Below, piece by piece: positions 23,479-33,971 of a DNA stretch of 64,000 nt. Source of the DNA: Isoetes taiwanensis (taxonomy: Eukaryota > Streptophyta > Lycopodiopsida > Isoetales > Isoetaceae); contig JAJEKV010000002.1 in NCBI GenBank assembly GCA_021234155.1, forward strand, positions 326,944 through 390,943, read 5' to 3'. The stretch's first letter is position 1; each line of letters starts with the position of its first letter. A model generated the notes under the pieces. The model made no database searches. It was not told the DNA's origin and worked only from the letters and a program-made list of their open reading frames with translations. The translations under genes were made by a program, and so were the position numbers.

Positions 23479-23844
23479 TGGTGTAGATAAGTATTGTGAA
23501 TACAAATTTGCAACCTCTAATTGGAATACAATATCTAAAATATTGAGACCTCTAATTGGAATACAATATTTAAAACATTGAGATCTCTAATTGGAATACA
23601 ATCTTGCAGGCGTTTTTTATTGTGGACCTCCAATTGCTGGGAAAGAGATCGATGATTTATCTAGAAAATATTCTCAGAAATCAAATACAATGTTTATATT
23701 TCACAAGGAACACTTTTGAAGAGCTGACACTTTGGTACAATTTTGGCGGAAAGGAAAGCATTGTCTTAAAATTGTTTATAAAAAGATTATTCAACATGTG
23801 AGTGCAACTCATTGTTGAGTAGAAATCTTAATAGTGCAACTCAT
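23479..23844 (+). repeat. Inter-array spacer, third copy with an insertion
   Basis: Carries three copies of the (GA)CCTCTAATTGGAATAC unit, then about 190 bases absent from the second spacer (about 23600-23790), then AACATGTGAGTGCAACTCAT and the conserved end. The extra segment has no recognisable gene. Confidence 0.8.
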
Positions 23845-24040
23845 ACTGGTGTTTCTGGCCAAGGACATGGTGTTTCTGGCCAGAGGCATGGTGTTTCTGG
23901 CCAAGGAGGTGGTGTTTCTGGCCAGAGACATGGTGTTTTTGGCCAGATAATTGGTGTTTCAGGCCAGACCCATGGTGTTTCTGGACATCTGAGCCATCTG
24001 AGTGGTGTTTCAGTGTTGTTTCTGGCCAATGTCGTTGCAG
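23845..24040 (+). repeat. Minisatellite array 4
   Basis: About eight CTGG-type units, degrading at the right into TGTTTCAGTGTTGTTTCTGGCC. It lies about 350 bases past the 3' end of the minus-strand transposase exon. Confidence 0.85.
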
Positions 24041-24386
24041 CAGAAAACAAATGAGCATCTTCGTAACTTGGCACACTTAACAGCAAGATTGGATTGAAAA
24101 TCCATATGTATCCGAAAGGAGCAACTATAGTATCTTTCAAATTATCATAAGGCATCAAAACATAGAGCACATATATGAATAATGTTCTGAAAGCAATATT
24201 CAAGGGTTGGAATTTTAGGATCCACAAATTACTGTACCCCTTTATGCTAACTGCAGCATGCATGGTCAGACCCCCTTGGCATTGCCTCCACCATCACCTA
24301 GGAGCAACATGGCATTAACTTCTTAACATTACTATCCACAAGTAGAGGAAATAATTTCAAAGAGAGTGCTAGAATTATTGAAATAC

Positions 24387-25375
24387 CTTCACATCGTGTG
24401 ATATGATCTTCGCATTCCTTCGAGGAAACGCTAAGTGAACTCCTCTTCTTCCTCTTCTTGTGGCTCTCCACGAAAGGTACTGGTCTAGCAATGGTCTTCC
24501 CATTGAAGTCTTGTACCATGGCTAGACTCGGTGCCATGGTATTGACATTTCTACTTTCACTTAGCCTTGCTAGCTTATTGCTAAGTTCAGCTAGAAGGAA
24601 CCTAGCTTCATTCCATACCTGGGGGCTCCTAGCAATGGTATCTTTGAGACCTGCCATTGTCTCGTCTATGCTCTGTAACATCTTAGGGTTTCCACTCAAA
24701 CCAGCTCCAATTTTAAAATCCAATTCTTCATCATCGGATGCAACTCCTGTGCATGGCCCCTCTTCCTAAGAAGGCATGGTGTCATCATATGCCTCGGCAA
24801 AGCACCTTAGATTGGACAGCCCGCCAGCCTGAGAACCATGTAGAGTACCACAAAACCTTAGAATGTCACCCTCTTTGTACTTGGACATCATCCTGATCAC
24901 CTTAACTTGACGCTTGCACATATTCCCTTTCATACCCCATGAGCAATCACATGATGACCAATGTTCATGTGCAATAGCCACTAAGTAAGGCAAAGCCTCT
25001 CGGTTATCATCCCAGTTGTCCATGTTTTGACTCCACACCTCGGCCCTCACCTCCTTGAAGTTCAGCCATCTAACAGCTTCATCTGAAAGTTCTCGAGCAC
25101 CTATGATGGCAGTCTCAACTATGTGCTCCTGTCTCTTGTTGGTTTCAAAACCCGAATCATTCATGAACCTATCAAAGGACACGTGAGTTTGTAATATACG
25201 TGTAAGCATGTAAATGAGCCAATCTATTCTCCTTCCTCTCAAGGCATGCTTGTATACCCCTAATCTCCTCTTCATGTGCCCATGGTAGGACTCTATACCA
25301 GCATTAGTCTCTTGGTTAGCGTGTGGATACATCCTTGTGGCAATTATCCAATGTGTGATGCATGGAAAAAATTAG
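24387..25375 (-). pseudogene. MULE transposase, C-terminal exon with SWIM zinc finger
   Basis: C-terminal half of the MULE transposase, which cuts and joins the TIR ends. On the minus strand it reads THWIIAT-RMYPHANQETNA-GIESYHGHMKRRLG (end of the catalytic region, with the Glu-rich NQETN.GIESYH signature), then a helical stretch, then a SWIM finger with SCDCSWGMKGNMCKRQVKV near 24970-24905. The SWIM pattern needs Cys-x-Cys..Cys-x-His; here His is Arg (CGT for CAT, a one-base change). A TAG at 24768-24766 interrupts the frame, after which the same frame stays open with a basic tail (SHKKRKKRSSL). A GTATTT donor is likely at 24386. The upstream exon is 11.6 kb away because an LTR retrotransposon sits between them. 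Confidence 0.85.
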
Positions 25376-25553
25376 CGGCTATTCTTAGCCAAATGGCAAT
25401 TTTTTAGGGGGTCTAGGCAATTTTTGCGGCGAATTTTATGAAGAGAGATTTCTTTTTAAAAAAATAAAAAAATAGCCGTAGTTAAAAATAATTTTTTTAG
25501 GATTAGCCAAACCCTTTTTCCCCTTTTCCTTAATGAAAAAGGGATTAGCCTTT
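25376..25553 (-). other. Probable transposase intron, 3' part
   Basis: AT-rich sequence between the transposase exon and the retrotransposon's left TSD. Together with 36413-36960 it would form a short intron of about 720 bases without the insertion. Confidence 0.45.
25549..25553 (+). repeat. Left 5-bp TSD (CCTTT) of the LTR retrotransposon
   Basis: CCTTT directly before the 5' LTR; repeated at 36408-36412 directly after the 3' LTR. Five bases is standard for LTR-retrotransposon integration. Confidence 0.85.
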
Positions 25554-27993
25554 TGTTGCCCATTTTTGGCAACATGGACCAGCATCTATGTTTTAAAACC
25601 TTCATTCCATTTACATTTCCTTTAACGAAAAGTTCCAGGCTATTGTGATCCCATCAGAGTTTGGAAGACATTTGACCAAGATTGGAAGACATTGGGGATC
25701 TCCTATTATGGCCTAGTCTTTTCCTTGAGGTAAAACACCTTTCTAGACACATTCCTATTAGCTTAACATTTTCCTTTGATTTGAAGACCAGGCAAAGGCT
25801 ATAGCAAGTTTATCAAGGAGGCACAAGACATTTTACCAAAGCTCAAAACCTTATGAAGCTTGCTTGAGAAGTTTGAAGTCACACACATGAGGATGCTACC
25901 CTAGAAGTGAAATTTGCTCTTATTCTAGCCTTGAAGTTGGAAGACCCTTATAGAAGTTTGGAAGACCTTGGGCTTTTGAGCAAATCTATCTTCACCGGAG
26001 GTATGAATTGAGCCCTAGAAACAATTTGAGATAAGATCAAGTGCTACTGAGAGGTACCCATCTCTTCTTCATTCCATTCATCTTACATCCCCCTTTCTAT
26101 ATCCCAAGAGCCTTCAAAACTTTTCCTTCACCATTGTTTCCACTTTTTGAGACCTTTTCTCATCATTCTACTACTTATCTTTTTTGAATCCCACCTTCAT
26201 TTGAGAATTGTCCCCTAGTGATCTTGAAAACCTTCAAAGGCAAAAAGGCTTCTTTCTCATTCTCATCTTCCTAAACCCTAGTATAGCCTATTTACACACC
26301 CTTTTTCCCATCTTTTTCCTATGACTTTTCACCATCCTTATGTTCCAATATTCATTGACCATGGGTCAAAGGGACCAAAATTCAAATGTTTTAGTTTGAC
26401 CTAAAACCCTCTAGATGAAAGCTTGGAAAAAAAGTCGACTTGGTCTTTTAAAATTCAAAAAACCTTTGGAAAGACCTTCAAAATTGGATTCTTGGGATGC
26501 GTGCCAAAAAATAAAAACCTATTCTAGCCTATCTACCCTATCTATTTCTCGCATAGTTCCGGTCACCTCCCCCCCTTTTTCCACGTGGCGTGAGGGGGGG
26601 CGGATACTGGTGGGGTCCCCCTGCATGGCACGCCAAATTTAATAGTGGGTGCGCATTTTTCCTTATATACCTTAGCCTCCGGAACCCACTTCGCCTGTGG
26701 GATATATCACCCTTAAGAATTTTCGATGAACCCTAAGAAATAGGGGGAACATGCTAAATCCGCCAATTAGGTACCTAAACTTGATTGAATCCGTAATTTC
26801 ACCCGAAATTAGCTCTAAACCTTTTCCAAACCATGGGGATCCTTTTGTGGCATTTGATTCGATGGAAATTGCTCAATTTGGGCCTCAAATCACTCAACCG
26901 AAGCTAGCTTTGGGAAGAATCGGTTCTTAAACCGGCATCAGCAGATCAAATCGACACCCCTCGAGATATACCTCTCTACGTGATTTTGGCGCATTGAATT
27001 TTTGATATCCTTTTGCTCGGCTTCCTCGGATTCCAAACCATTTCGTTCGAGATTGAAGTCCCTGTTCGTTGTGACCTGTTCAAAGATCGGGCACCTCGCT
27101 TGCAAACTTAAATAATCACTCCATATTACTTCATTGGTATTTTTGAAGCTCTCGAAAAGGCTCAAGCGGTCTTGAATTTTCTCTCAAGCATTATTATTTT
27201 CAAAACTTTGGTAATATCCTTGTTGACATAGTCATACCTTTCAGTATTACATTGCTATAATGCATAGTCTTTGCCCCGAAAATCATTGTCATCATTGTAC
27301 ATCCTTTTTTTGTAGTTACAGATTACCCTTTTTTAAAAAAAAAAAACAAAAACAAGACCAAAAAATATTTACTCGGAAATTATATCTTCTTCAGTAGTTG
27401 TATCTCATCCTTATAGAAATCCTAAACACCTATACATTCGGAGAAAACATATAAAAAAGATTTCTTTTCATAAAAAAGCATTATGAGTTTGTTCTTTTCT
27501 TTGAGGTTTTTTTTACTTTAGTAAAAATTAAAACATCCTTTTACTATTCAAACCTTTTGCACGTGATCTAGAGGCTATTTTGAAGTTGCCCGCATGATCC
27601 CAACCCAAAATTCCCCATCAAACTCCATCCGCAAAATTTGGCTCTGTTTTTGGCACTGCCAACTTTTTGACCTGCTTTTGACCTCGATTTTTCTTGACCT
27701 TCCCTTATTCAAATCAAGTCAAGTCTTCTCCACCATTTTCCTCTGCTTGTTGACCACCGACAACACCAATCAGATCTTCAAAAATCTCTCAAGGTGTGTG
27801 TGCAAGTTCAGGTTTTGCTCATAGGTTTTTTCGTTTGGGGACTCTAGTGATTTTGAAAAAACTAGCACTTAAAAAATGAATTTTCTGGTTTCATATGACA
27901 AGGATTGATCACCCTAAGTGATCCGGAGGTTCTAACCACTTTGTTTTAAGATTCCTTTGAGGTTAGGCTAAAATTCCGGGTTTTAGGCTAACA
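25554..27993 (+). repeat. 5' LTR (2,440 bp)
   Basis: Direct repeat of 33972-36407, TG..CA ended. A G-box CACGTG (26582-26587) lies about 75 bases before a TTATATA box (26663-26669). This is a plausible RNA polymerase II promoter for the element, and it is conserved in the other LTR. Confidence 0.92.
26582..26669 (+). promoter_or_regulatory. LTR core promoter: G-box and TATA
   Basis: CACGTG at 26582-26587 and TTATATA at 26663-26669. Both recur in the 3' LTR at 35044-35049 and 35085-35091, although the spacing there is shorter. G-boxes bind plant bZIP/bHLH factors; a regulatory role here is inferred. Confidence 0.45.
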
Positions 27994-28033
27994 TTTTGAG
28001 GTTCTTCTAGATTTTCACCGGGAGTTGAACTCC

Positions 28034-28781
28034 ATGGCACCAAGAAAGACTGGCCGAGCTGTCGAGCAACCTGAGGTAGCAGGTCAACCCGAGCTAGTAG
28101 GGGTAAGCATGAAAGTGGCTACCAGTTCCACAAAGAAATATTACAAATGTTTCGCTTTGCCTTTTCCTCCACAAGCCCCTTACCAATTTGAGCTCACTAT
28201 ACATTTCCTTCCCTTGTTATGATTCTTCCATGAATGCTAACCATTTCTTGAAGAATTTTGAAGAATATTATGAGGAGCATGGAAAGAAGAAAGGTACCAG
28301 GTTTGCTGAGTTTATCAAATGCATGAAAGGTGATGAGGCCAGATCCTGGTTGGATTTCGAACTGTCAATAGGTACTAAGTGGGATGAATTGGAACAAAAG
28401 TTTCTGTCAAGGTTTGGTAAGACTACCTCACCCCAGGATCTTGTCTTTGAGCTCAATTCCTTTTCTATTAAATCTGGTGAAAGTGTGAAACAGTATGTGG
28501 AAAGATTTAACTCTTACTTGCTGGTTTGTAATAGGAACCATGTTTCCCACCCAACTTTGCATCTGGTTGCTTCCTTTATCAGAGGTCTGATGTCCAGGCC
28601 TAAGATTTATAGAAAGTTATTGAAACTTCAAAAGTTTGGTGAGCTAGATTCAATCCATAAGACATTTGTAAAGGTCGGAGATTTAGTAGAAATGCTAAGC
28701 TATATCCGGCCTGATGATGAAATCGAGATCCATTCTACCCTCCTCATCATGATAATCGAGAGCACAGTCACACTATGCTAA
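28034..28781 (+). pseudogene. Retrotransposon Gag (capsid region)
   Basis: Structural protein that packs the element's RNA. It starts at ATG 28034 (MAPRKTGRAVEQPEVAGQPE), 40 bases past the LTR. One frame change near 28190 leads into a 197-codon open frame with the Retrotrans_gag pattern: HFLKNFEEYYEEHG, FAEFIKCMKGDEARSWLDFE, WDELEQKFLSRF, QYVERFNSYL, SFIRGLMSRPKI. The frame change is the only break in this part. Coordinates end at the stop before the zinc-knuckle segment. Confidence 0.88.
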
Positions 28782-28974
28782 TGCTGCCCCCGTGTATGCG
28801 GCCCGGAAGGAAAAAAGAAGCCAAAAGTCGAAGAGCTAGACCCCCTCGTGTTTCGAAATGAAATCTGAGATAAATAAGTAAGGTATCTGAAGCTCTCTTA
28901 GAAGTTACCAAACAACTCATGGAGTTAAAAAATAGTAATAATGCCCCTTCTTCTAGCTCGCCATACCCGAATGC

Positions 28975-29112
28975 ACAAACCGTGGTAAACCCTATCATAG
29001 AGCTGAAAATTGCTTTGTAAGATCCTGTCCTAAATGCCACAAAAGGGGCCATTTTGGTAGAGAATGTCCTGTTTGTTCTTTTTGCAAAGAGATAGGTCAT
29101 GAAGAGAAGTTC
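28975..29112 (+). pseudogene. Gag zinc-knuckle array (one intact, two damaged)
   Basis: Three CCHC knuckles in a row in one frame bind the element's RNA. The middle one, CPKCHKRGHFGREC, is perfect (C-x2-C-x4-H-x4-C). The first, CTNRGKPYHRAENC, has Arg (CGT) where the second Cys (TGT) belongs. The third, CSFCKEIGHEEKFK, lacks the last Cys. Confidence 0.8.
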
Positions 29113-29544
29113 AAGGTGTCAAGAATTACCTTTGCAAAGCAAGAAAAAGGCAAAACAGTGTCCAATATTAGTTTTATTGAGGCTTGTGCAAAGAACAAGA
29201 AGAACAAGATGTTATGGTTGTGCAAACACGTGCTGAAGGGCTCCATTCAATTTACATCTGCAAGTTCTGTCCACCAAGTGTAGCTCCTAAGGTAACATTT
29301 CAGCCAAATCCTCGGGATATAGCTCCTCCCCGCTCAAAGGTATAAAAATGAAAGATTCTGAAGCTTGATGAATTTGACTTGCTTATGAAAAACTCCAAGG
29401 TTACCGTGTAGACTTACTAACTTTATTGAGGATTGCACCATCATACAGGAAAAGCTTATCAAAATACCCAAAATGTTGAAGAAATTGTCAAGAAACTTTT
29501 AATAACATTTCTCTGTAGTTTACGGAAGCACAATCAAGATCCAG

Positions 29545-29875
29545 GTGCTTTTATTTGTAGTGCTACTATAGGGACCTCCCATTTAGATAAGGTTTTTCTG
29601 GATGGAGGTTCTTCCCTAAATGTCATGCCTTATCATGTTATGAAAACATTGAATCTCAAAGTAGAAGACAACACTTCTATTGTTCTAAAATCCTTTTCCA
29701 ATGCTAAGGTAGTACCAAAGGGAGTGGTGAGAAATGTGTCCGCTAATATCTGAGGGGGAATCATTGTCTTAGCTACATTTGTGGTTGTTGATTTTGAGAA
29801 TGTTAACCATGCTAACATCTATGATTTATTATTGGGAAGAAGGTGGATGAAAACAGAGATGCTAGGCCTATATGG
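29545..29875 (+). pseudogene. Retrotransposon aspartic protease
   Basis: Cuts the polyprotein. FLDGGSSLNVMPYHVMKTL carries the active-site D-G/S-(G)S pattern near 29600; after a stop at 29751-29753, NIYDLLLGRRWM (about 29815-29850) gives the flap-end ILG-like motif. One in-frame stop separates the two. Confidence 0.82.
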
Positions 29876-30079
29876 TCCGAGGGGCATTTGCACTATTTCA
29901 AATGGAACAACTTCCATTAAAAACCGGTAAATAAGACTCCGACTTCTGCTAACATTGGATTCATAGATGTGGATATTTTTTGGGGGAAAAGTTAGAGTCT
30001 ACAGTTTTAGAACCGATGTTGATATGAATCTGCATATCAACTTTGCTCATGTAGAGTTCCCCGATCCAAACGAAAACAA

Positions 30080-30475
30080 GGCCTACCTTTGGTTTGATGG
30101 AGGTATGTCTAAAAATTAGGGATTGCTTCTTCCGCCGCTATTCTCGAAGGATCGCGCATCTTAAAGCTGATGACTAAGATAGGGAGAATTCATCCTAATA
30201 TTTCTTCTAATGCAGCAGTATAGGGCCCCTCATTGCAGCCTTCCAGGAAGCAAGATTCATGAATATTTCCCATATTGTTATCTATGGAGACTCACAACTT
30301 GTTTGCAAAACGATTTTGGGGAATACCAAACAAAACATCAAGATATGGAGGATCTGAACACACAAGCTCAAGAATTGCTAACTTTTTGATCATTGGGAAA
30401 TTTATCATATTCCAAGGTCTAAAAAACTTTGAGGTCGATTCTTTGTGCAGGAAAACACTCTTAGAGCATCTCTCT
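30080..30475 (+). pseudogene. Additional RNase H domain placed between protease and RT
   Basis: Removes RNA from RNA:DNA hybrids. In successive frames: AYLWFDGGMSKN (first Asp), GIASSAAILEGSRILKLMTK, NISSNAA, HIVIYGDSQLVCK (second catalytic Asp in GDSQ), GEYQTKHQDMEDLNTQAQEL, HWEIYHIPRSK, NFEVDSLCRKTLL (last Asp). This is the archaeal/plant-like RNase HI form, different from the retrotransposon's own RNase H further on. The expected catalytic Glu after NAA is Val followed by a stop. Plant Tat/Ogre elements carry such an extra domain, but normally after the native RNase H; here it precedes RT. Frame changes occur at about 30115, 30215, 30320, 30390 and 30425. Confidence 0.8.
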
Positions 30476-30854
30476 GAGGGAGCTATCAAGGAAGATGTCC
30501 TAGATGAAGATGAACTCTCTCGCCCCATCCCATCTTGACCATCAACCCTGCACAAGAAGAATCACACCAAGAACTTGAAGTGCACAAGGGGAGGTATGTC
30601 CGACTTTGCAAATGGGAGATCTATATGATGAAGATTGCAAAGGTAAAATGATTAAGTACTTTGAAGATTGGGTGGATGTTTTTGCATGGGAATATTCAGA
30701 TTGAAAGGGGTTGATAGGAGCATTTGTGAGTTTGAGATAAAAGTTCGGTGAAGATACTAAACCCATCATGAGATTGAGAAGAATTAATTCCTCACTTTTA
30801 GATCTTATCAAGCGGGAATTATTCAAAATGCAGGAGTCAGTTTGATAGTTGACA

Positions 30855-32035
30855 TTGTGAACCCCTCTTGGGTTTCTTTGTATTGTTCCAGTTCTAAAAA
30901 GAATGGTTCTCTAAGAATATGTGTGGATTATAGAGATCTAAATAAAGCCACTGTTAAAGATTGTTACCCTTTGCCTTTTGAAGAAATCCTTTATGCGTTG
31001 GTCGGCAAGTCTATGTACTCATTTTTTGATGGTTTCTCCGGTTTTAATCAGATTAGCATCAAAAAGGAAGATCAGCCAAAGACATCCTTCATTACTCCAT
31101 GGGGAACTTATGCAATGAAAAGGATGCCTTTTGGCTTAATGAATGCCCCCCACATTTCCGTAGAGCTATGGATCTTGTCTTTGCAAACATGACTCTGAAA
31201 CAATTCGAGTTTATCTTGATGATTTATGCTTGGGTGCCGATACAAGTGATCATATTTCGTGAGCTAACAAGGATATTTACATTGTGCGCACAAACCGAGT
31301 TAATCTAAACCCAAAGAAGTGCATCTTTTTGGCATCCCAAAGGCCAGCTCTTAGGCCATGAGGTTTCTCAAGCTAAAGGCCTTCAAGTAGCTGAAGAGAA
31401 GATCATAGCTTTAAAAAGCTTCAAAACACCCAGGGACAATTAAAAGAAGTCAAGGGATTTATGGGAATGACCTCTTTCTTAAGAGTGTATGTGCCTAATT
31501 TCTCTCACCTTATTAGTCCTATCTCTAAGTTGACTAGAGTAGGCCAAGTTAGTAAAGAGAAAGTAAATGTAGGCACATTGTTTGGACCGATGAGTGTGAA
31601 AAAGCCTTTTTGCAGATCATAGAGGCTATTTGCCATTCTACACTTTTAAAACTCCAGACCTTTCATTACCATTTAAAGTTTACATAACTATCACTAAAAA
31701 GGCTCTTTGAGTTGCCATTTTGGGGATAGACACCCTATTGCTTTTGCAAGCAAACAATGGTCTCAAACCTAAGAAGTAGCATAAAGATAGAAAGGAGTGT
31801 CGCTTCTCTCATCTTTTTGATCGAGAGACATGGTCATCTTTTACAAAATCCCAAGCCACTATCTACATGCAGCAGAACCCCATGCCTTTTTGTATGGTAA
31901 GAAATTAGAAAAACCTAAGCTTCATAGGTGGGCTTGTAGGCTTCAAATCTTATGATTTAAAGGTAAAGGTTATTCATGTATTGAACAACCCGAAGCTTAT
32001 ACTTGCTCGCCCTACTTTGAACATGAGGAGTTGAT
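30855..32035 (+). pseudogene. Reverse transcriptase and native RNase H
   Basis: RT copies the RNA into DNA. Fingers and palm at about 30890-31180: LRICVDYRDLNKATVKDCYP, MYSFFDGFSGFNQI (catalytic Asp region; usual form is S.LD..SGY.QI, here FFDG), MPFGLMNAPHISVEL. Later: LNPKKCIF near 31310 and EVKGFMGMTSFLRVYVPNF (31447-31500). The native RNase H remnant is PIAFASKQWS (about 31727) and LYGKKLEKPKLHRWACRLQI (about 31890-31950). The usual YLDD box near 31205-31225 reads VYLDDLC in an alternative frame (CGAGTTTATCTTGATGATTT). Multiple frameshifts. Confidence 0.88.
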
Positions 32036-32279
32036 ACAAGAAGAAATGACTAACCTTGTTTGTAAATGAGCAGGACTTGTTAACTATACCAGCTCTCAAG
32101 GTTGGCAACAACCTATTAGGAGGTTCCTTCCAAGATCGAGATACCTTCTAAATTTTCAAAAAAGCCAAGCTTACAAGTTTAAGTTAAAATGTTTGACTTA
32201 CTCATTGGTTGGTGACATCTTGTGCAAGGTAAATAGGGATGGTGTACTCTTAAGATGTGTTGATGAAGATGAAGCTGCC

Positions 32280-33000
32280 TGTACTTTTTCAAAATCACAA
32301 AGGTGTTTGTGGTGGTCATTTTGCAAAGAATTAATAACCGCCAAGAAAATATTGAGGTCCGGTTATTTCGGCCTCATTTATTTAAAGATTGTTATGATAT
32401 TATAAAGACTTGTCATCAATGCCGCGATCTTTGGCAAAAAGAATCTTGCATCCCGCTCCTCTTACGGAATTGTCTCCCAACCCATTTCAAGTTTGGGGAT
32501 TGGACTATGTTGGCCCCTATCAATCCCCATCCTCAAAACATGAATACATTGTTGTGGCTATGATCCGCTCACTAAGTGGTCGGAAAAGACACCTTTAAGG
32601 AAAGCAAATGCCCATACTACCCGCTAGATTTTTGCATGAGAATATTTGCTCTAGGTTTGGCATTCCTTTTAAAATTTTGATCGATAGAGGCTCTACTTTT
32701 ATTAATGAAGTTATTAATTTCCCTTGTTTCAAGCCTCAAGATCAAGATGTGAAAAGCTTCACCCTATTATCCTCAAGGGAAATGGCCAAAGCCGAGTCTA
32801 CTAACAAAGTGCTTAAGAGTATTTTGCAGAAAAACAGGTTGCCAAAACCAAAGGGATTGGCACTTGAAATTATATGATGCTCTTTGGGCTCATAGAATTA
32901 CTTCTAAAGCAGCTACTAATGCCTCACCTTTCAGTTTAGTATATGGAGTAGAGGTCGTTATTCCAAATGAGTTAGAAATACCTTCTTTAAGGATGGCACT
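32280..33000 (+). pseudogene. Integrase (HHCC, DDE core and tail)
   Basis: Inserts the DNA copy. Zinc-binding end: CGGHFAKELITAKKI in a shifted frame, then CYDIIKTCHQCRDL (two Cys of the HHCC finger, about 32392-32430). Core: WGLDYVGPYQSPSSKHEYIV (first Asp, about 32495), FGIPFKILIDRGSTFINEV (second Asp, about 32658-32710), AESTNKVLKSILQK (Glu, about 32790-32832). Tail: KLYDALWAHRIT and ASPFSLVYGVEVVIPNELEI, close to Tat-lineage integrases. All three catalytic residues are readable; frames differ. Confidence 0.87.
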
Positions 33001-33971
33001 CAAGCTCGAGTTGGAGTTTCTCAAGCCTTGAAACACGTGTATGAAGTTCTGTTAAAATTAGATGAGGAAAGGTTTGTTGCGAGAATTACAACTTGTTGGG
33101 AAGAAGGCTAAGAGTGCCAGCTTTCAAAGTCGCTCACAAAAAGCAAGACAAGTTTGCACCTATGGAATTAGTTTTAAAGTGGAATGCTTTTTATGAAGGG
33201 AAGCTTTCAAAGTTTGAAAATCCCCGGATGGTCCCTATCGATTTTTAGGAGATGTTTGGCTGCTCATCTTATAGGTTGGCGTATCTTAGTAAGCCGATTA
33301 GAGCCAAATCCCATTAATATTCAACACCTTAAAGATATTGGCCTCGGCATGCCTGCTGAGCCTCTTCACTTCCTATATAAGCATTTGTTCTAGCTTTAGA
33401 ATAGTTTAGTCTATAATTTCAAAGTCGAGGTTTTAATATTTCTTTTGATTAGCATATTTTGAGGTTTAATACATTGTGTCTTTTCTCGCTTAGGCTGCAG
33501 GAATGTGACCACAAGGGATGAAGACTTTGATTATTACCTATTAATGAGTTCTATGTTGTCATGACAGACCATTTGTTAAAACATTTCATCTGCTTTTCTA
33601 AAGTCGGCCTATTCTTCATAAGACCTTGCTTCTCCATTGGAGTTCTAGAGTGCTATCCCATATATCATTTTCCACATCTTGCTTCGGCACTCATGCTAAC
33701 CTTTGATTCTCATCATCATATGTGTTCATTCTTTTTCTCCTCCATTTTCATCTCTTATAAGTTGCCTTTTACATTCCATTTCAACCTTCTATCCTTTTAT
33801 TTTCACTCCCTACAATGCTCTCGCACCACATTTCCACCATAGCGTAGTTCATCTCACACTCATACCACTCACTTCATTGCTCTACATCATTCCACCGCAC
33901 TGACCATTTGAAGATCCTCGGGTCTAAGTTTACATCTGTTGGGGACCAGCCCATTCTTTCCTTTGAGGAGA
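33000..33971 (+). other. 3' untranslated region of the LTR retrotransposon
   Basis: Past the integrase tail there is no domain; remains of pol continue weakly to about 33390. The final purine stretch GAGGAGA abuts the 3' LTR and may be the polypurine tract. Confidence 0.5.

Noticed and set aside
15758-24040. CRISPR array, given regular repeats
   Set aside because: Plant nuclear DNA, repeats are tandem and imperfect without unique spacers, and no cas genes.
22472-24076. Further repeat-peptide frames in arrays 2-4
   Set aside because: Same reason as above; by-products of tandem repetition.
27994-28033. Standard tRNA-Met or tRNA-Asp primer-binding site after the 5' LTR
   Set aside because: The sequence begins TTTTGAGGTTC and contains no TGG-starting complement to a tRNA 3' end directly after the LTR.
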